The notes: a model not told the origin generated them from the sequence alone. A stretch of 60,350 bases of DNA from Candidatus Hermodarchaeota archaeon (GCA_016839995.1 JAEOTD010000055.1:1-60350); one strand, 5' to 3'. Counted from the first letter of the stretch, positions 25,927 through 34,581 are shown. Made by a program: numbers and translations.

Positions 25927-26913
25927 TCACGACTCCCAGTGGATGTCGACTTGATCCAGACGCCACTTGGATTGGATACCGCTTTCATTGAGCGAGGTCT
26001 TATTGCCTGAGTTGAGAAGTAGCAGTCCATTATAGGCGATCATCGCGCCGTTGTCACCTGCATATTTTACGGGCACCGATGCAAAGTGAGCGGATTGTTC
26101 GTTGGCGACGATTTGAAGCATCTCTTTTAATCGGGAATTTGCAGCAACACCTCCCGTTAAGATGATTTCCTCGCGTTGTGTGTGAGCAAGTGCTCGCTCA
26201 GTGACCTCAGCAATCATGGAAAACGCTGTTTCTTGGAGACTATAACAGACATCTTCAAGGGCGGTGCCTTTTTTCAAAAGTTGTTTTGCAGCAGTCAGTA
26301 GTCCTGAAAACGCCAAGTCCATGCCCTTAACCGTATAGGGCAGAGGATGATAACCATTCTCGGCTTGTTTTGCTAGCTGTTCGACTTTAGGTCCTCCTGG
26401 ATGTGCGAGATTAGCGGCGCGTGCGAACATATCAAGCATATTTCCGAGTGCAATATCAAGGGTCTCACCGAAAATACGATAGCGGTGAGCGGCAAGTGTG
26501 GTGATTTGGGTGTTTCCACCTGATAGGTAAATCACAAGAGGTATTTTGGCTTGGCAAAAGAATCGGGCTTGTTCAATATGTGCCACACAATGATTAATGC
26601 CGAGAAGCGGGATATTCAGGCTCTTAGCGAGGCTCCGTGCTATCACGGCGCCAACCCGGAGGGCAGGAGGGAGCCCGGGTCCTTGTGAGAAAGCGACCCC
26701 CCGAAGTTGGTCGAGGGTGATGTTGGCTTCATTGATTGCCGCCTGTAAAACTGTGATGGCTGCTTTTTGATGGTTTTCAGCTGCTTCTCGAGGATGAATA
26801 CCACCTTCTTTGGGTGTATACACCGCCTTTGAATCAGCAAGAACCTTGCCCTCACTATTCACTATGCCGATTCCTAATGTGTGAGCTGTGCATTCTATCC
26901 CAAGAATTACCAT
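25927..26913 (-). CDS. kae1: tRNA N6-threonylcarbamoyltransferase Kae1
   Basis: Transfers the threonylcarbamoyl group from TC-AMP to A37 of tRNA. ILGIECTAHTLGIGIV, GGIHPREAAENH, NHCVAHIEQA (metal-binding histidines), LSGGNTQ and AGDNGAMIAYNG (metal-binding Asp) are intact. ATG 26913 gives 328 residues; a TTG at 26928 in the same frame is less likely. With bud32, pcc1, cgi121 and sua5, the whole archaeal t6A pathway is in this window. Confidence 0.95.
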   Translation of the reverse strand: MVILGIECTAHTLGIGIVNSEGKVLADSKAVYTPKEGGIHPREAAENHQKAAITVLQAAINEANITLDQLRGVAFSQGPGLPPALRVGAVIARSLAKSLNIPLLGINHCVAHIEQARFFCQAKIPLVIYLSGGNTQITTLAAHRYRIFGETLDIALGNMLDMFARAANLAHPGGPKVEQLAKQAENGYHPLPYTVKGMDLAFSGLLTAAKQLLKKGTALEDVCYSLQETAFSMIAEVTERALAHTQREEIILTGGVAANSRLKEMLQIVANEQSAHFASVPVKYAGDNGAMIAYNGLLLLNSGNKTSLNESGIQSKWRLDQVDIHWES

Positions 26914-26998
26914 GGTAATCTTACCCAACCTTGAATCTAGTTACTATATAGAGAACGCGAAGATTTCAAACCACCAAGGAAATAGGGGCTCTTTGCGT

Positions 26999-27202
26999 CT
27001 AAGTTTCTTTCTCCTTAGGAGCTTTTTCGGGTTCTTTGCTTTTCTTGGAGGGTTTGAATTCAGTAAAACCACAGCTGCCACAGTGAAATCGATTAGCATG
27101 TTCGGCCATGAATGTGCCTTCTCCGCAGCGTGGACAGGACCTGCGCTTTCGATCAAGTTTGCCATCCTTGCCAACTGAATAATATTCGTGAGTTTTTGAC
27201 GT
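26999..27202 (-). CDS. rps27ae: Ribosomal protein eS31 (S27Ae) with apparent ACG start
   Basis: A zinc-ribbon protein of the small-subunit head. The 67-residue frame reads EYYSVGKDGKLDRKRRSC, then CPRCGEGTFMAEH and CGSCGFTEFK, with the CxxC-x14-CxxC arrangement diagnostic for eS31, and a Lys/Glu-rich tail. The frame opens after a TGA and has no ATG, GTG or TTG before the conserved core. The only plausible start is ACG at 27200-27202, with GGTGA 6 nt upstream. It therefore escapes standard gene calling. It sits between kae1 and eS24, the usual archaeal place. Confidence 0.88.
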   Translation of the reverse strand, partial: TSKTHEYYSVGKDGKLDRKRRSCPRCGEGTFMAEHANRFHCGSCGFTEFKPSKKSKEPEKAPKEKET

Positions 27203-27244
27203 TGAAGTTCACCTTTTATTGAGTTTTGGATTAAATTATGAGGT

Positions 27245-27778
27245 TCATTTCTTCTTAGGAGCTTTTTTGGGCTTCCCCTTTGGAGGAGCAGCCTTGGGTT
27301 CTTCCTTCTTTACCTCGGTTTCGGGCTTTTCTTCTTTTGGTGGCGCTTCCTTCTTCGTAGGAGGCTTTTCCTCTTTCGGTTTAGGTTTCTCTTCCTTCTT
27401 CGTAGGAGGCTTTTCCTCTTTCGGTGGTTCTGTTGGCTCTTCACCCTTTCCTTCTGGAGCGGGGGGAGTGGGTTCCACAGCAGGTGGTGGGGTTGCTTCC
27501 TCGATAGTGTGACGCTTTATGATGTAAGCTTGTTCGTGTGTAAGCGCAGCTTCTTTGGTAGGATAGAGATGTGCATAGCCTTGAGAGGTTGATTGTCCAT
27601 ATAACCCAGAGAGCTTTATGATGTAGAGTTGATCTTCTTTTGAATTTAGCATGGCGGCGAGTTTTGCGCGGACATCGTTACGAGGAGGAGTTGCAGTTCC
27701 TGAATGATCAACTAGGAATGTGATGTCCTGACGGTTAAGGAGCGAATTCTCATGTTTTTCTTCAATCTTGATTTTCAT
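27245..27778 (-). CDS. rps24e: Ribosomal protein eS24 with long Pro/Lys/Glu-rich tail
   Basis: Residues 1-100 form the eS24 domain: KIEEKHENSLLNRQDITFLVDHSGTATP, then LSGLYGQSTSQGYAHLYPTKEAAL. After that comes an approximately 75-residue low-complexity tail with repeated EEKPPTKKE-like units. The start at ATG 27778 matches the conserved N-terminus. It overlaps the upstream dephospho-CoA kinase gene by 17 nt. Confidence 0.93.
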   Translation of the reverse strand: MKIKIEEKHENSLLNRQDITFLVDHSGTATPPRNDVRAKLAAMLNSKEDQLYIIKLSGLYGQSTSQGYAHLYPTKEAALTHEQAYIIKRHTIEEATPPPAVEPTPPAPEGKGEEPTEPPKEEKPPTKKEEKPKPKEEKPPTKKEAPPKEEKPETEVKKEEPKAAPPKGKPKKAPKKK

Positions 27779-28325
27779 CTTTTTGCACCATTTTCTGTAA
27801 TATTGTGTCAACCGCCTGTTTATGCTCTGGCGTTACTTTGATGACAACAATGCCCTGATCAGGAAGCCCATACACGACAGCTGATCCAGTGGGTGCAAGT
27901 GCCACTGCGGGCAGTGCCGTTAGGTCTTCTTCACCCTCTATTAAGAGTTTCGCAGTTTTCCCAGATTTCCCAGCCATGAGGGCAAGTTCAATAGCAATCC
28001 ACACCTCAGGGCGAATCTCCGCGGCCGCGTTAACTGCATTAAAAGTGACATCGGCTTGAATGTCAAACTCAACTGGATCGTCTCGTTTCGTTTTTCCATC
28101 CAGTATTGAAAGGGTTGCTTGACAGTCTACTTTCGCGAAATTAATCGATACAAGGTCGCCTACAGTGATGACTGGGCTGAGTTTTTGTTTCTTAATGTAT
28201 GCACAAGCATCTTCAGCGGCACCAAGTGCTTCACGAGAAAAGAGTTCACCTTTTGGTCCTTTCAGGGACTGACGAAGCTGCTTGGGGAGAAGAAGTGTAT
28301 ATTGTCGCAGCTGCTTGGCAGCCAA
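27762..28325 (-). CDS. GTP-dependent dephospho-CoA kinase (DUF359 family)
   Basis: Catalyses the last step of archaeal coenzyme A synthesis with GTP as phosphate donor. Landmarks are GDLVSINF, the IEGEEDLTALPAVALAPTGS stretch, and VYGLPDQGIVVIKV near the C-terminus, the DUF359 signature. The 187-residue length is usual. It is embedded between Spt4 and eS24, a conserved archaeal location. Confidence 0.9.
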   Translation of the reverse strand: MAAKQLRQYTLLLPKQLRQSLKGPKGELFSREALGAAEDACAYIKKQKLSPVITVGDLVSINFAKVDCQATLSILDGKTKRDDPVEFDIQADVTFNAVNAAAEIRPEVWIAIELALMAGKSGKTAKLLIEGEEDLTALPAVALAPTGSAVVYGLPDQGIVVIKVTPEHKQAVDTILQKMVQKDENQD

Positions 28326-28334
28326 CTAATTCAC

Positions 28335-28523
28335 CTAACGAACTTGGAGAGCGTACTCTCCATCTTTGGTGATATTGAGCTTTTTAGCAATCATTGAATG
28401 CTCAGGATCAAAAATTAGAACCAGCCCTGAGAAGCTCTCGGAGAGGTTTGTGCTTTTACAGACTGGACAATGCGATTTGGTTGTCATTACATGACAGACT
28501 TTGCAGGCTTTGCGTTTTGCCAT
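28335..28523 (-). CDS. spt4: Transcription elongation factor Spt4
   Basis: A small zinc protein that partners Spt5 on RNA polymerase (formerly RpoE''). ACKVCHVMTTKSHCPVCKS supplies the four zinc-binding cysteines, and SGLVLIFDPEHSMIAKKL is the Spt5-contact segment. ATG 28523 is chosen because GGTGA lies 5 nt upstream; the frame extends to 28535. It is 62 residues long. Confidence 0.94.
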   Translation of the reverse strand: MAKRKACKVCHVMTTKSHCPVCKSTNLSESFSGLVLIFDPEHSMIAKKLNITKDGEYALQVR

Positions 28524-28571
28524 CTCAATCACCATGAGTTTCTTTACGAGTTAGGAACGAAAAGGCGGGAA

Positions 28572-29180
28572 CTATTTCTCCTTTGCCTTGTCTTTTCCTT
28601 CTTTCTTTTTCTCTGCTTTTCGCTTGGATTCAATTAATCTAGCGATCTCTTCCTTAATCCACTCGAATTTGCCCAGAAAAGGCTGTCGCATTGTCAAGCC
28701 AAGTTTGCCACTTCGTGCTCCGCCATCAATGCTTACCGCGACGATTCGTGTGCGAACTAAATCCCCTTCCGTGATGACTCGACCAGTTTCCTTGCCGACA
28801 AGAGCCGCACTACGGGGATCGTATGAGAAAAAGTCATCAGTAATCTGACTTACGTGACATAGACCATCCAATGGACCGAGTCGAATGAAAGCGCCGAAAT
28901 CAACAACTTCGACGACCTCACCTTGGGTGAGAAAGTTGACTTTGGGCTCAAAGGTGAGAACGTTCAGGGTGACGTCATGATAAGTGGCGCCATCACCAGG
29001 AATTATCTTACCTACACCAATATCGATTACTTCAGTTACAGCGATGATAAAGCCGAGATCCACGTCGATTATGCCTTCATATTGTTCACGGAGAATTTCT
29101 TCGGCAACTTCGTAGAGGTCTTCACTGAACCGATTCGGCGGAATGCGCACATGACCTTTAATGGAAACCGCTTGGTAGAT
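28572..29180 (-). CDS. rpo7: RNA polymerase subunit Rpo7 (RpoE') with apparent ATC start
   Basis: The stalk subunit that binds nascent RNA with Rpo4. It has the SHS2-like N-terminal domain (VRIPPNRFSEDL, YEGIIDVDLGFII), VGKIIPGDGATYH, and an S1 domain with VVDFGAFIRLGPLDGLCHVSQI. The nearest standard start, GTG 29150, would delete the first 10 conserved residues. Extending upstream gives (start)-YQAVSIKGHVRIPP, which lines up with homologues if the start is ATC at 29178-29180. GGAGG lies 7 nt before it, and the frame is closed further upstream with no ATG/GTG/TTG. A Lys-rich tail ends the protein. Confidence 0.9.
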   Translation of the reverse strand: MYQAVSIKGHVRIPPNRFSEDLYEVAEEILREQYEGIIDVDLGFIIAVTEVIDIGVGKIIPGDGATYHDVTLNVLTFEPKVNFLTQGEVVEVVDFGAFIRLGPLDGLCHVSQITDDFFSYDPRSAALVGKETGRVITEGDLVRTRIVAVSIDGGARSGKLGLTMRQPFLGKFEWIKEEIARLIESKRKAEKKKEGKDKAKEK

Positions 29181-29267
29181 AGTCTTGCCTCCGATTTCGG
29201 ACGGATTACAAGTCGGGCTGATAAGCTTTTCTATTGAATTGGTGTACCAACGCTGTTACAGCCAGTT

Positions 29268-29657
29268 CTACTCCGTGAGGGCAAGAACAGCTAGTTTTCG
29301 CAAAAATATGGCGCGAGAGCCCTGATTAACGAGTTTTCGCCGCAATTCACCATCATTTGTTGCTACCATGGCACCCGTTTCAAGCGCAAAAGAGAGAAGA
29401 GCTGAATCCGCGTTCAGGTCTCGAATTGTAGGAGAAAGGTCTTCGACCTTTTGGCAATATTCTTCCACTAACATGAAAGAACTTTTGGCTGCGCTTCTTT
29501 CTTTGGAAGAGCCTTTGGCCATCAACCAATCTAATTCCTTCAGAACTTGTGGGAGAACGAGAAAACGAACATGACCACCCACCAAACGTGGTATTTCTTC
29601 GAAAATATCGATACGGCGTTGAAATGGGAGTAGTAAAAAATTCGTGTCCAATAGCAC
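29268..29657 (-). CDS. PIN-domain RNase-like protein (Fcf1/VapC9 type)
   Basis: A predicted Mg-dependent nuclease in the conserved slot between aIF2 gamma and rpo7, probably acting in rRNA processing. VLLDTNFLLLPF gives the first catalytic Asp; a central Glu (KELDWLMAKGSSKERS) and the later DADSALLSFA and VATNDGEL Asp residues complete the acidic site. GTG 29657, with AAGGGA 5 nt upstream, is preferred over a TTG at 29711 that lies inside the aIF2 gamma gene. Confidence 0.82.
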   Translation of the reverse strand: MLLDTNFLLLPFQRRIDIFEEIPRLVGGHVRFLVLPQVLKELDWLMAKGSSKERSAAKSSFMLVEEYCQKVEDLSPTIRDLNADSALLSFALETGAMVATNDGELRRKLVNQGSRAIFLRKLAVLALTE

Positions 29658-29682
29658 CGTAGTCCCTTGGAAGGTTTCAGAA

Positions 29683-30942
29683 TTATTTGGCAACGACGGT
29701 GCCCCATCCAATAAGTCGCCACCTCATTTCGATTTGGCGACTAATAGCTACTCGTTGATTAGGTATTACTGCCACGGGTTTTCGAAGCTCGAAGAGAATT
29801 CGGTTTTTGGAGCCTATCTTTTTCACTTGACCGACTGTAGCTGAAGAACCCACTATGAGCATCAAAGTTTCATTCGGTTTGATAGTTTGGACAGCAGTCT
29901 GTTCTACAGAGCCAACGACTCGTTTGAGTAAATGAGATTCAAGGGTTACTTCATCAACAATTGGAGGCAATTTCCCATGAGGTCCTGCAAGATTTCCAAT
30001 TAGAGAATCAGCACGGGTAATGGCGGGATCAAGATTGGTTCCCATACCAATCAGTCCGCTTGGATGCGCAGTTTTCAATGGATTCCCAGTGCCCGTTTGA
30101 ATGCTTTTCACTGTAGTATATATTGGTTGATATGAGAGCGCGCCTTTGTCTTTTCTTACCGGGATTCCCGGTTGGATTTCGAGTTCATCCCCAACTGAAA
30201 CCTTTCCCTGAATTATGGTTCCACCAATCACGCCACCCTGTAAGTCCTTTGGTCGAGTTCCAGGTTTGTTGATGTCAAAGGATCGAGCAACATAGAATAG
30301 CCCAGGCTTCTGTAAATCGCGTTTTGGTGTAGGAATGACTTCTTCAATGGTCTGAATCAGGAAATCGACGTTAGTTCCAAACATCGCAGAAATCGGGATA
30401 ACCGGGGCGTTTTCAGCAATTGACCCCGAGACAAAGCGTTTGATTTCCTTGTAATTGTCTAATGCTTCCTTTTCGGAGACCAGTTCCACCTTGTTTTGAG
30501 CAATGATGATTTTGTCAACCCCAATAATTTCCAAAGCTGCAAGATGTTCCCTAGTTTGGGGTTGTGGACATTTTTCGTCTGCTGCAATGAGTAATAGTGC
30601 CCCATCCATTAAAGCAGCCCCAGAAATCATCGTGGCCATTAAGACTTCGTGACCCGGTGCGTCAACTAGCGAAATTCGTCTGAGGGGTTCAGCTTTTCCT
30701 CCACATTTGGCACATTTGGATGTGGTCGAATATGCAGCAGCACCTCGACATTTTGTGCACTTGAAGAACGTAACGTCGGCATAACCTAATTTGATTGAAA
30801 TCCCCCGGCGAATTTCTTCAGAATGGCGATCAGTCCACTCTCCGGATAATGCCTTGGCTAGAGTTGTCTTCCCGTGATCGACATGACCCACTAATCCGAT
30901 GTTGACTTCAGCTTGTTTGGGCATGGTTTTCCGGGGTGGCAT
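29683..30942 (-). CDS. eif2g: Translation initiation factor aIF2 subunit gamma
   Basis: The GTPase core of aIF2, which brings initiator tRNA to the ribosome. G1 GHVDHGKTTL (residues 19-28), switch I with RRGISIKLGYAD, a zinc ribbon (CTKC..CAKC), G3 DAPGHE and NKVEL are all intact, followed by the EF-Tu-like domains II and III. The 419-residue length is standard. It is followed by PIN and rpo7 in the conserved archaeal order. Confidence 0.97.
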   Translation of the reverse strand: MPPRKTMPKQAEVNIGLVGHVDHGKTTLAKALSGEWTDRHSEEIRRGISIKLGYADVTFFKCTKCRGAAAYSTTSKCAKCGGKAEPLRRISLVDAPGHEVLMATMISGAALMDGALLLIAADEKCPQPQTREHLAALEIIGVDKIIIAQNKVELVSEKEALDNYKEIKRFVSGSIAENAPVIPISAMFGTNVDFLIQTIEEVIPTPKRDLQKPGLFYVARSFDINKPGTRPKDLQGGVIGGTIIQGKVSVGDELEIQPGIPVRKDKGALSYQPIYTTVKSIQTGTGNPLKTAHPSGLIGMGTNLDPAITRADSLIGNLAGPHGKLPPIVDEVTLESHLLKRVVGSVEQTAVQTIKPNETLMLIVGSSATVGQVKKIGSKNRILFELRKPVAVIPNQRVAISRQIEMRWRLIGWGTVVAK

Positions 30943-30982
30943 TATTTATCGTCATCTCTTAGGGGGCTTCTGTGTTTAATTC

Positions 30983-31378
30983 TTATGAGGAAGCCGTACT
31001 TTTCTCAATTAATTCGAGGAGGGGTTTGGACCCTTGTGTGATAATTTGCGCATTTACTTGTACGATTTCATCGGTAATCTCGCTGCCACGAACCCGGCGA
31101 CGGCGACGTTCTCCAGGATTTTTAGGTTTGTATCCGATGCCTCCTGATAGAAGTGGTCGTTTTCGGACAGCGCCATGCACATCGGGGCGCATGGGTGTAC
31201 CTGTACCATCACTGCCACCAGTAATTTTGAATTGGTATCCACCGAACCCCAGTGGTTCGCCTTCAACAATTTCACCAATGACCTTGCCATGGAGGATACG
31301 GCTGCGTTGCTCACTGAGTTCTAGCTGGATTGTTTTTCCAGTCTGTGGATCACCGATGACTAATCGAATTCGTGTCAT
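30983..31378 (-). CDS. rps6e: Ribosomal protein eS6
   Basis: A small-subunit protein. TRIRLVIGDPQTGKTIQLEL, GGSDGTGTPMRPDVHGAVRKR and the short archaeal C-terminus (131 residues) identify it. ATG 31378 begins the conserved MTRIRL segment; the frame upstream to 31438 is not conserved. It is the first gene of the eS6-aIF2 gamma-PIN-rpo7 operon, with TATA-like sequence about 70-90 nt upstream. Confidence 0.95.
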   Translation of the reverse strand: MTRIRLVIGDPQTGKTIQLELSEQRSRILHGKVIGEIVEGEPLGFGGYQFKITGGSDGTGTPMRPDVHGAVRKRPLLSGGIGYKPKNPGERRRRRVRGSEITDEIVQVNAQIITQGSKPLLELIEKSTASS

Positions 31379-31525
31379 TTCAGAATCCTCAATTTGTACA
31401 TCGTTATGGTTAGTACTTTCACTTTGTATTGAAAGCAACGATAAATTCGTAGCATGGGATAAGGGCTTATGAATCTTACCATCAAATGACTGAATGGTAG
31501 AATCCTTGATTGACGAAAGTGAAGA

Positions 31526-33307
31526 TTAAACTCCCCAGAAGGGTTGCACGTGTTTGCGTTTGAGTTCTAAGAACTCTTGCAGGAGTTCCTGTTCATCCGA
31601 GGTGAGTTTATCTCGGAACTCTTGGTTCAGCCTAATTACCATACCCTCATGCAGGTCAATGTAGAGTATATCCCCTTCATCGATTTGTCGACCGACGGTG
31701 GCTCCGCGAATTGACACGGCAACTTCTGCACCGATTCGAGCGGTTGGAATCGTTTCACCCTTGTCTTGGATTTGTTGAATCAATCCAATGCGCCGATTAT
31801 CTGGTGTTATGAGGTGACTCTTAGCACTAATTCGACCTGCTATTACTTTAACTCCGACTACCGCGGGATTACTTTGGCGGAAAACATAGCCGGGGAGTAT
31901 TTCGAATTTTCCTGGAAAAATAAGCTCCTCAAGCATTGCCTCCTCAAGTTTCTGGCGCTTATCGGTTACCCAATTCTCATATTGGTCTACAAGGTCATAG
32001 ATAATCTGGCTTTGGAATATTGGGACACCTAAAGCATCAGCCTCATTAGCAGCATCAGGTAATGGTCGGACATTAAATGCAAGGATGACACCGACAAAGG
32101 GATCATTCTCGTATACAGTTGATACTGCCTTTACTTCTTTCTTTGAGATATCTCCGATGTCCGCTCTTCGGATGGGAATTTCCCGCTCTTTGAGATATTC
32201 GATAAGGGCTTCCAAGGATCCAAGGGTATCAGCTTTTAGTAGGACGCCGATCTTATCTGTCTCAATCCGAACAGCTTCCATATCCTGGATGATGCTTTCC
32301 TTAATGGAAGCAATCTCATCATCTGAGTTGGCTACAAAAAGACCACCACCAGCAATAGCAGTATCTAATTCAGGGGCAGCGATTTTGACACCTGCGGCTG
32401 CTACAACTTCTTTTACTGGTGAGAATCGTTCACGGGGATCACGAATTTCATCAAGTGGTTTGGGCATCAGGAGAGCACGTACGTGGGTGGTGATGGGTTC
32501 TGGAAGGCCACTTACGACAATGGTATCGCCGTGATTAAGGATGCCATCGTAGATGATGGTATCAACGGTGACTCCAAGGCCAGGTTCTTCCTTTACTTCC
32601 AAGACCACGCCTTTTGCAGGTCCCTCGGTTGTTTGTAGTTGCTCTTCTAAATATTGCTGAGCGAGACCAATTAAGACCAAGAGTAATTCAGAGATCCCTT
32701 CACCGGTCTTTGCACTGGTAGGGACAACTGCAACTGTTTTCGCAAAGTCAGTAATACGATCATACCGATCTGATTGAATATTCTCACGTGAAAGCTCCCC
32801 CATGACCTCATAGATTTTGTTATCTAATTCACTCTTCACAAAGTCAGCTTGTGTGTTTATAGATTCGGTCACAACCCACGTCTTTTGGGGTTTCCATCCT
32901 GGTAATCGATCAACCTTGTTAAGCGCAACAAGAAATGGAGTTTTTCGAGCGCGAAGAATCCGTAGGGATTCATAGGTTTGCGGTTGAAGCCCATCGACGA
33001 TATCGACAACTAAAATGGCAATGTCGGCGACCGCACCACCGCGTTTTCGAAGATTAAAGAACGCTGCATGTCCTGGGGTGTCAATGATGAGTAGACCAGG
33101 GAGTGTGAGGTCACGCTTGAAAGTATCCATGAGTGGCCCAACCAATTCTTTGACAGTTGCTAAAGGAAAGAAACTAGCCCCAATTTGCTGGGTAATTCCA
33201 CCAGCTTCTCGTGCTTGTACTCCGGTTCCCCGAATCTTGTCCAGAAGGCTGGTTTTTCCAGTGTCGATATGACCTAACATTGTGACAATAGGTTGGCGGA
33301 TTGGCAT
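31526..33307 (-). CDS. infB: Translation initiation factor aIF5B
   Basis: The GTPase that promotes subunit joining. G1 reads GHIDTGKTSLLD, with Thr where many archaeal proteins have His (as in eukaryotic eIF5B GHVDTGKT), followed by GGITQQIGASFF, DTPGHAAF and NKVDRLPGW. Domains II-IV follow, with the C-terminal eIF1A-binding region. It is 593 residues with no N-terminal extension. ATG 33307 is 6 nt after AAGGTG; a GTG at 33316 is the upstream limit of the frame. Confidence 0.96.
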   Translation of the reverse strand: MPIRQPIVTMLGHIDTGKTSLLDKIRGTGVQAREAGGITQQIGASFFPLATVKELVGPLMDTFKRDLTLPGLLIIDTPGHAAFFNLRKRGGAVADIAILVVDIVDGLQPQTYESLRILRARKTPFLVALNKVDRLPGWKPQKTWVVTESINTQADFVKSELDNKIYEVMGELSRENIQSDRYDRITDFAKTVAVVPTSAKTGEGISELLLVLIGLAQQYLEEQLQTTEGPAKGVVLEVKEEPGLGVTVDTIIYDGILNHGDTIVVSGLPEPITTHVRALLMPKPLDEIRDPRERFSPVKEVVAAAGVKIAAPELDTAIAGGGLFVANSDDEIASIKESIIQDMEAVRIETDKIGVLLKADTLGSLEALIEYLKEREIPIRRADIGDISKKEVKAVSTVYENDPFVGVILAFNVRPLPDAANEADALGVPIFQSQIIYDLVDQYENWVTDKRQKLEEAMLEELIFPGKFEILPGYVFRQSNPAVVGVKVIAGRISAKSHLITPDNRRIGLIQQIQDKGETIPTARIGAEVAVSIRGATVGRQIDEGDILYIDLHEGMVIRLNQEFRDKLTSDEQELLQEFLELKRKHVQPFWGV

Positions 33308-33374
33308 CATCGACACCTTCTGAAAACGTTATCCTCGTGGTGGGAGAGCTCTAAATTGGTTCGACAGGTCTGCG

Positions 33375-33382
33375 ATATTTAA
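33375..33382. promoter_or_regulatory. TATA-like element between aIF5B and NDK
   Basis: ATATTTAA reads as a TATA element in both directions. It is about 96 nt upstream of the NDK start on the plus strand and 68 nt upstream of the aIF5B start on the minus strand, so the 170-nt divergent gap may have shared or overlapping promoters. Confidence 0.35.
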
Positions 33383-33477
33383 GGATTATGTCCTTGGAAG
33401 TGCAATTAGAGCGGAATCTTATTCGAGGGAAGGTTTTTTGTGATGGAACTTAGTTGTGGCTTCACGAGGTGTATCCC

Positions 33478-34146
33478 ATGGAACAAACTCTGCTAATCTT
33501 GAAACCCGATGCCACCATGCGAAGAGGAGTAGGAGCAGCAGTATTCGAACAAATCCTTAGTTCACTTCCAGACGTGAAGCTGAAAGGCTTTCTAGAGATT
33601 GCTGTACCAAAGCAAGTCGCTGAAAAACATTACGCCATTCATGAAGGTAAATTCTTCTATTCTTGGCTGTTAGAGTTTATTCAAGTGGGAAATGTACTCG
33701 CCACGGTCTTAGAAGGACAAGATATCGTATCCCGTCTCCGAGAAGTGCTTGGTGCTACCTTTGTGGAAAAAGCTAGCCCTGACAGTCTTCGCGGGAAATA
33801 TGGAATTGTAGGCGGAGTGAATGTGGCTCACGCATCTGATGAGCCAGCCAACGCAAAAAAGGAAGTTTCCCTTTGGCAGGAAGAAGCCAACTTGGATCTT
33901 TTTCAGGATGGCCTCGAACCGATAAATGCGTATATTACCAAATGGGCGGAGACCCCAGTAGTTGCCACCGAACAGATTCGCCAAATCTGTCAGGAATATG
34001 CCGGTGAATATACGAATAGAGAAACCTACCAGAATGAGATTTTTGAACTTTTAATCGATGAGTGCCCCGATTGGTGTGAACAAGATCTGAATAGACTTGC
34101 CAATGCAATTTTGGGGAATATGGACTTAGATCGAGACAAGGACTGA
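33478..34146 (+). CDS. ndk: Nucleoside diphosphate kinase with C-terminal extension
   Basis: Transfers gamma-phosphate between nucleotides through a phosphohistidine. LLILKPDATMRRGVG, SPDSLRGKYGI and NVAHASDEPANA (catalytic His118) are seen in residues 1-140. A further 80 residues of helical, acidic sequence follow, which most NDKs lack. ATG 33478 is chosen because GAGGTG lies 6 nt upstream. It is on the plus strand between minus-strand aIF5B and eL24, whereas archaeal ndk is often co-directional in that cluster. Confidence 0.9.
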   Translation: MEQTLLILKPDATMRRGVGAAVFEQILSSLPDVKLKGFLEIAVPKQVAEKHYAIHEGKFFYSWLLEFIQVGNVLATVLEGQDIVSRLREVLGATFVEKASPDSLRGKYGIVGGVNVAHASDEPANAKKEVSLWQEEANLDLFQDGLEPINAYITKWAETPVVATEQIRQICQEYAGEYTNRETYQNEIFELLIDECPDWCEQDLNRLANAILGNMDLDRDKD

Positions 34147-34198
34147 TATCAAATAGCCCGAATTGAAAGCGTTAGAGCGTCAAAAAGGCAGCAAGAGT

Positions 34199-34558
34199 TT
34201 ATTCTTTCTTTGCTTTGGACTTGGTAGCTGACTTCTTTGCGGGTTTTTTCGCTTTAGGTTTGGCTGCTTTTTTAGTTGGCGGTGACTTTGTTTCTTTCTT
34301 AGCTGGCGTTTTAGCTTTTGGTTTCGCTTTTGCCTTGGCTTTTTTCCTCTTCCGTGCAGCCTGAGCTCGACGCCGTGTTCGTTCTTCATATACTTCTGTC
34401 CACTTCAAGCGTCGTGCTGTACGTTTTAGTATGGTTTGATTTCGTCGACATTTACTCGAACACAGGTAGAAGAGACTCCCATCGTTTTTCACATAGATTG
34501 AACCAGTCCCAGGTTCAACGTCTGTGCCACAGAAAGTGCAGGTATATTTTTTGACCAT
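34199..34558 (-). CDS. rpl24e: Ribosomal protein eL24 with basic C-terminal tail
   Basis: A large-subunit zinc protein. KYTCTFCGTDVEPGTG, the LCSSKCRRN motif (completing the zinc site) and RRLKWTEVYEERT give a complete eL24 domain in about 65 residues. The rest is a repetitive Lys/Ala/Pro tail (KAKPKAKTPAKKE). It follows eS28 and eL8, the common archaeal order. Confidence 0.94.
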   Translation of the reverse strand: MVKKYTCTFCGTDVEPGTGSIYVKNDGSLFYLCSSKCRRNQTILKRTARRLKWTEVYEERTRRRAQAARKRKKAKAKAKPKAKTPAKKETKSPPTKKAAKPKAKKPAKKSATKSKAKKE

Positions 34559-34581
34559 ACATAGTCCCAGCTTTCTTTGTT

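Noticed and set aside
26944..27174. 76-residue minus-strand frame over the eS31 region
   Set aside because: The eS31 zinc-ribbon is in another frame; this frame has no conserved content.
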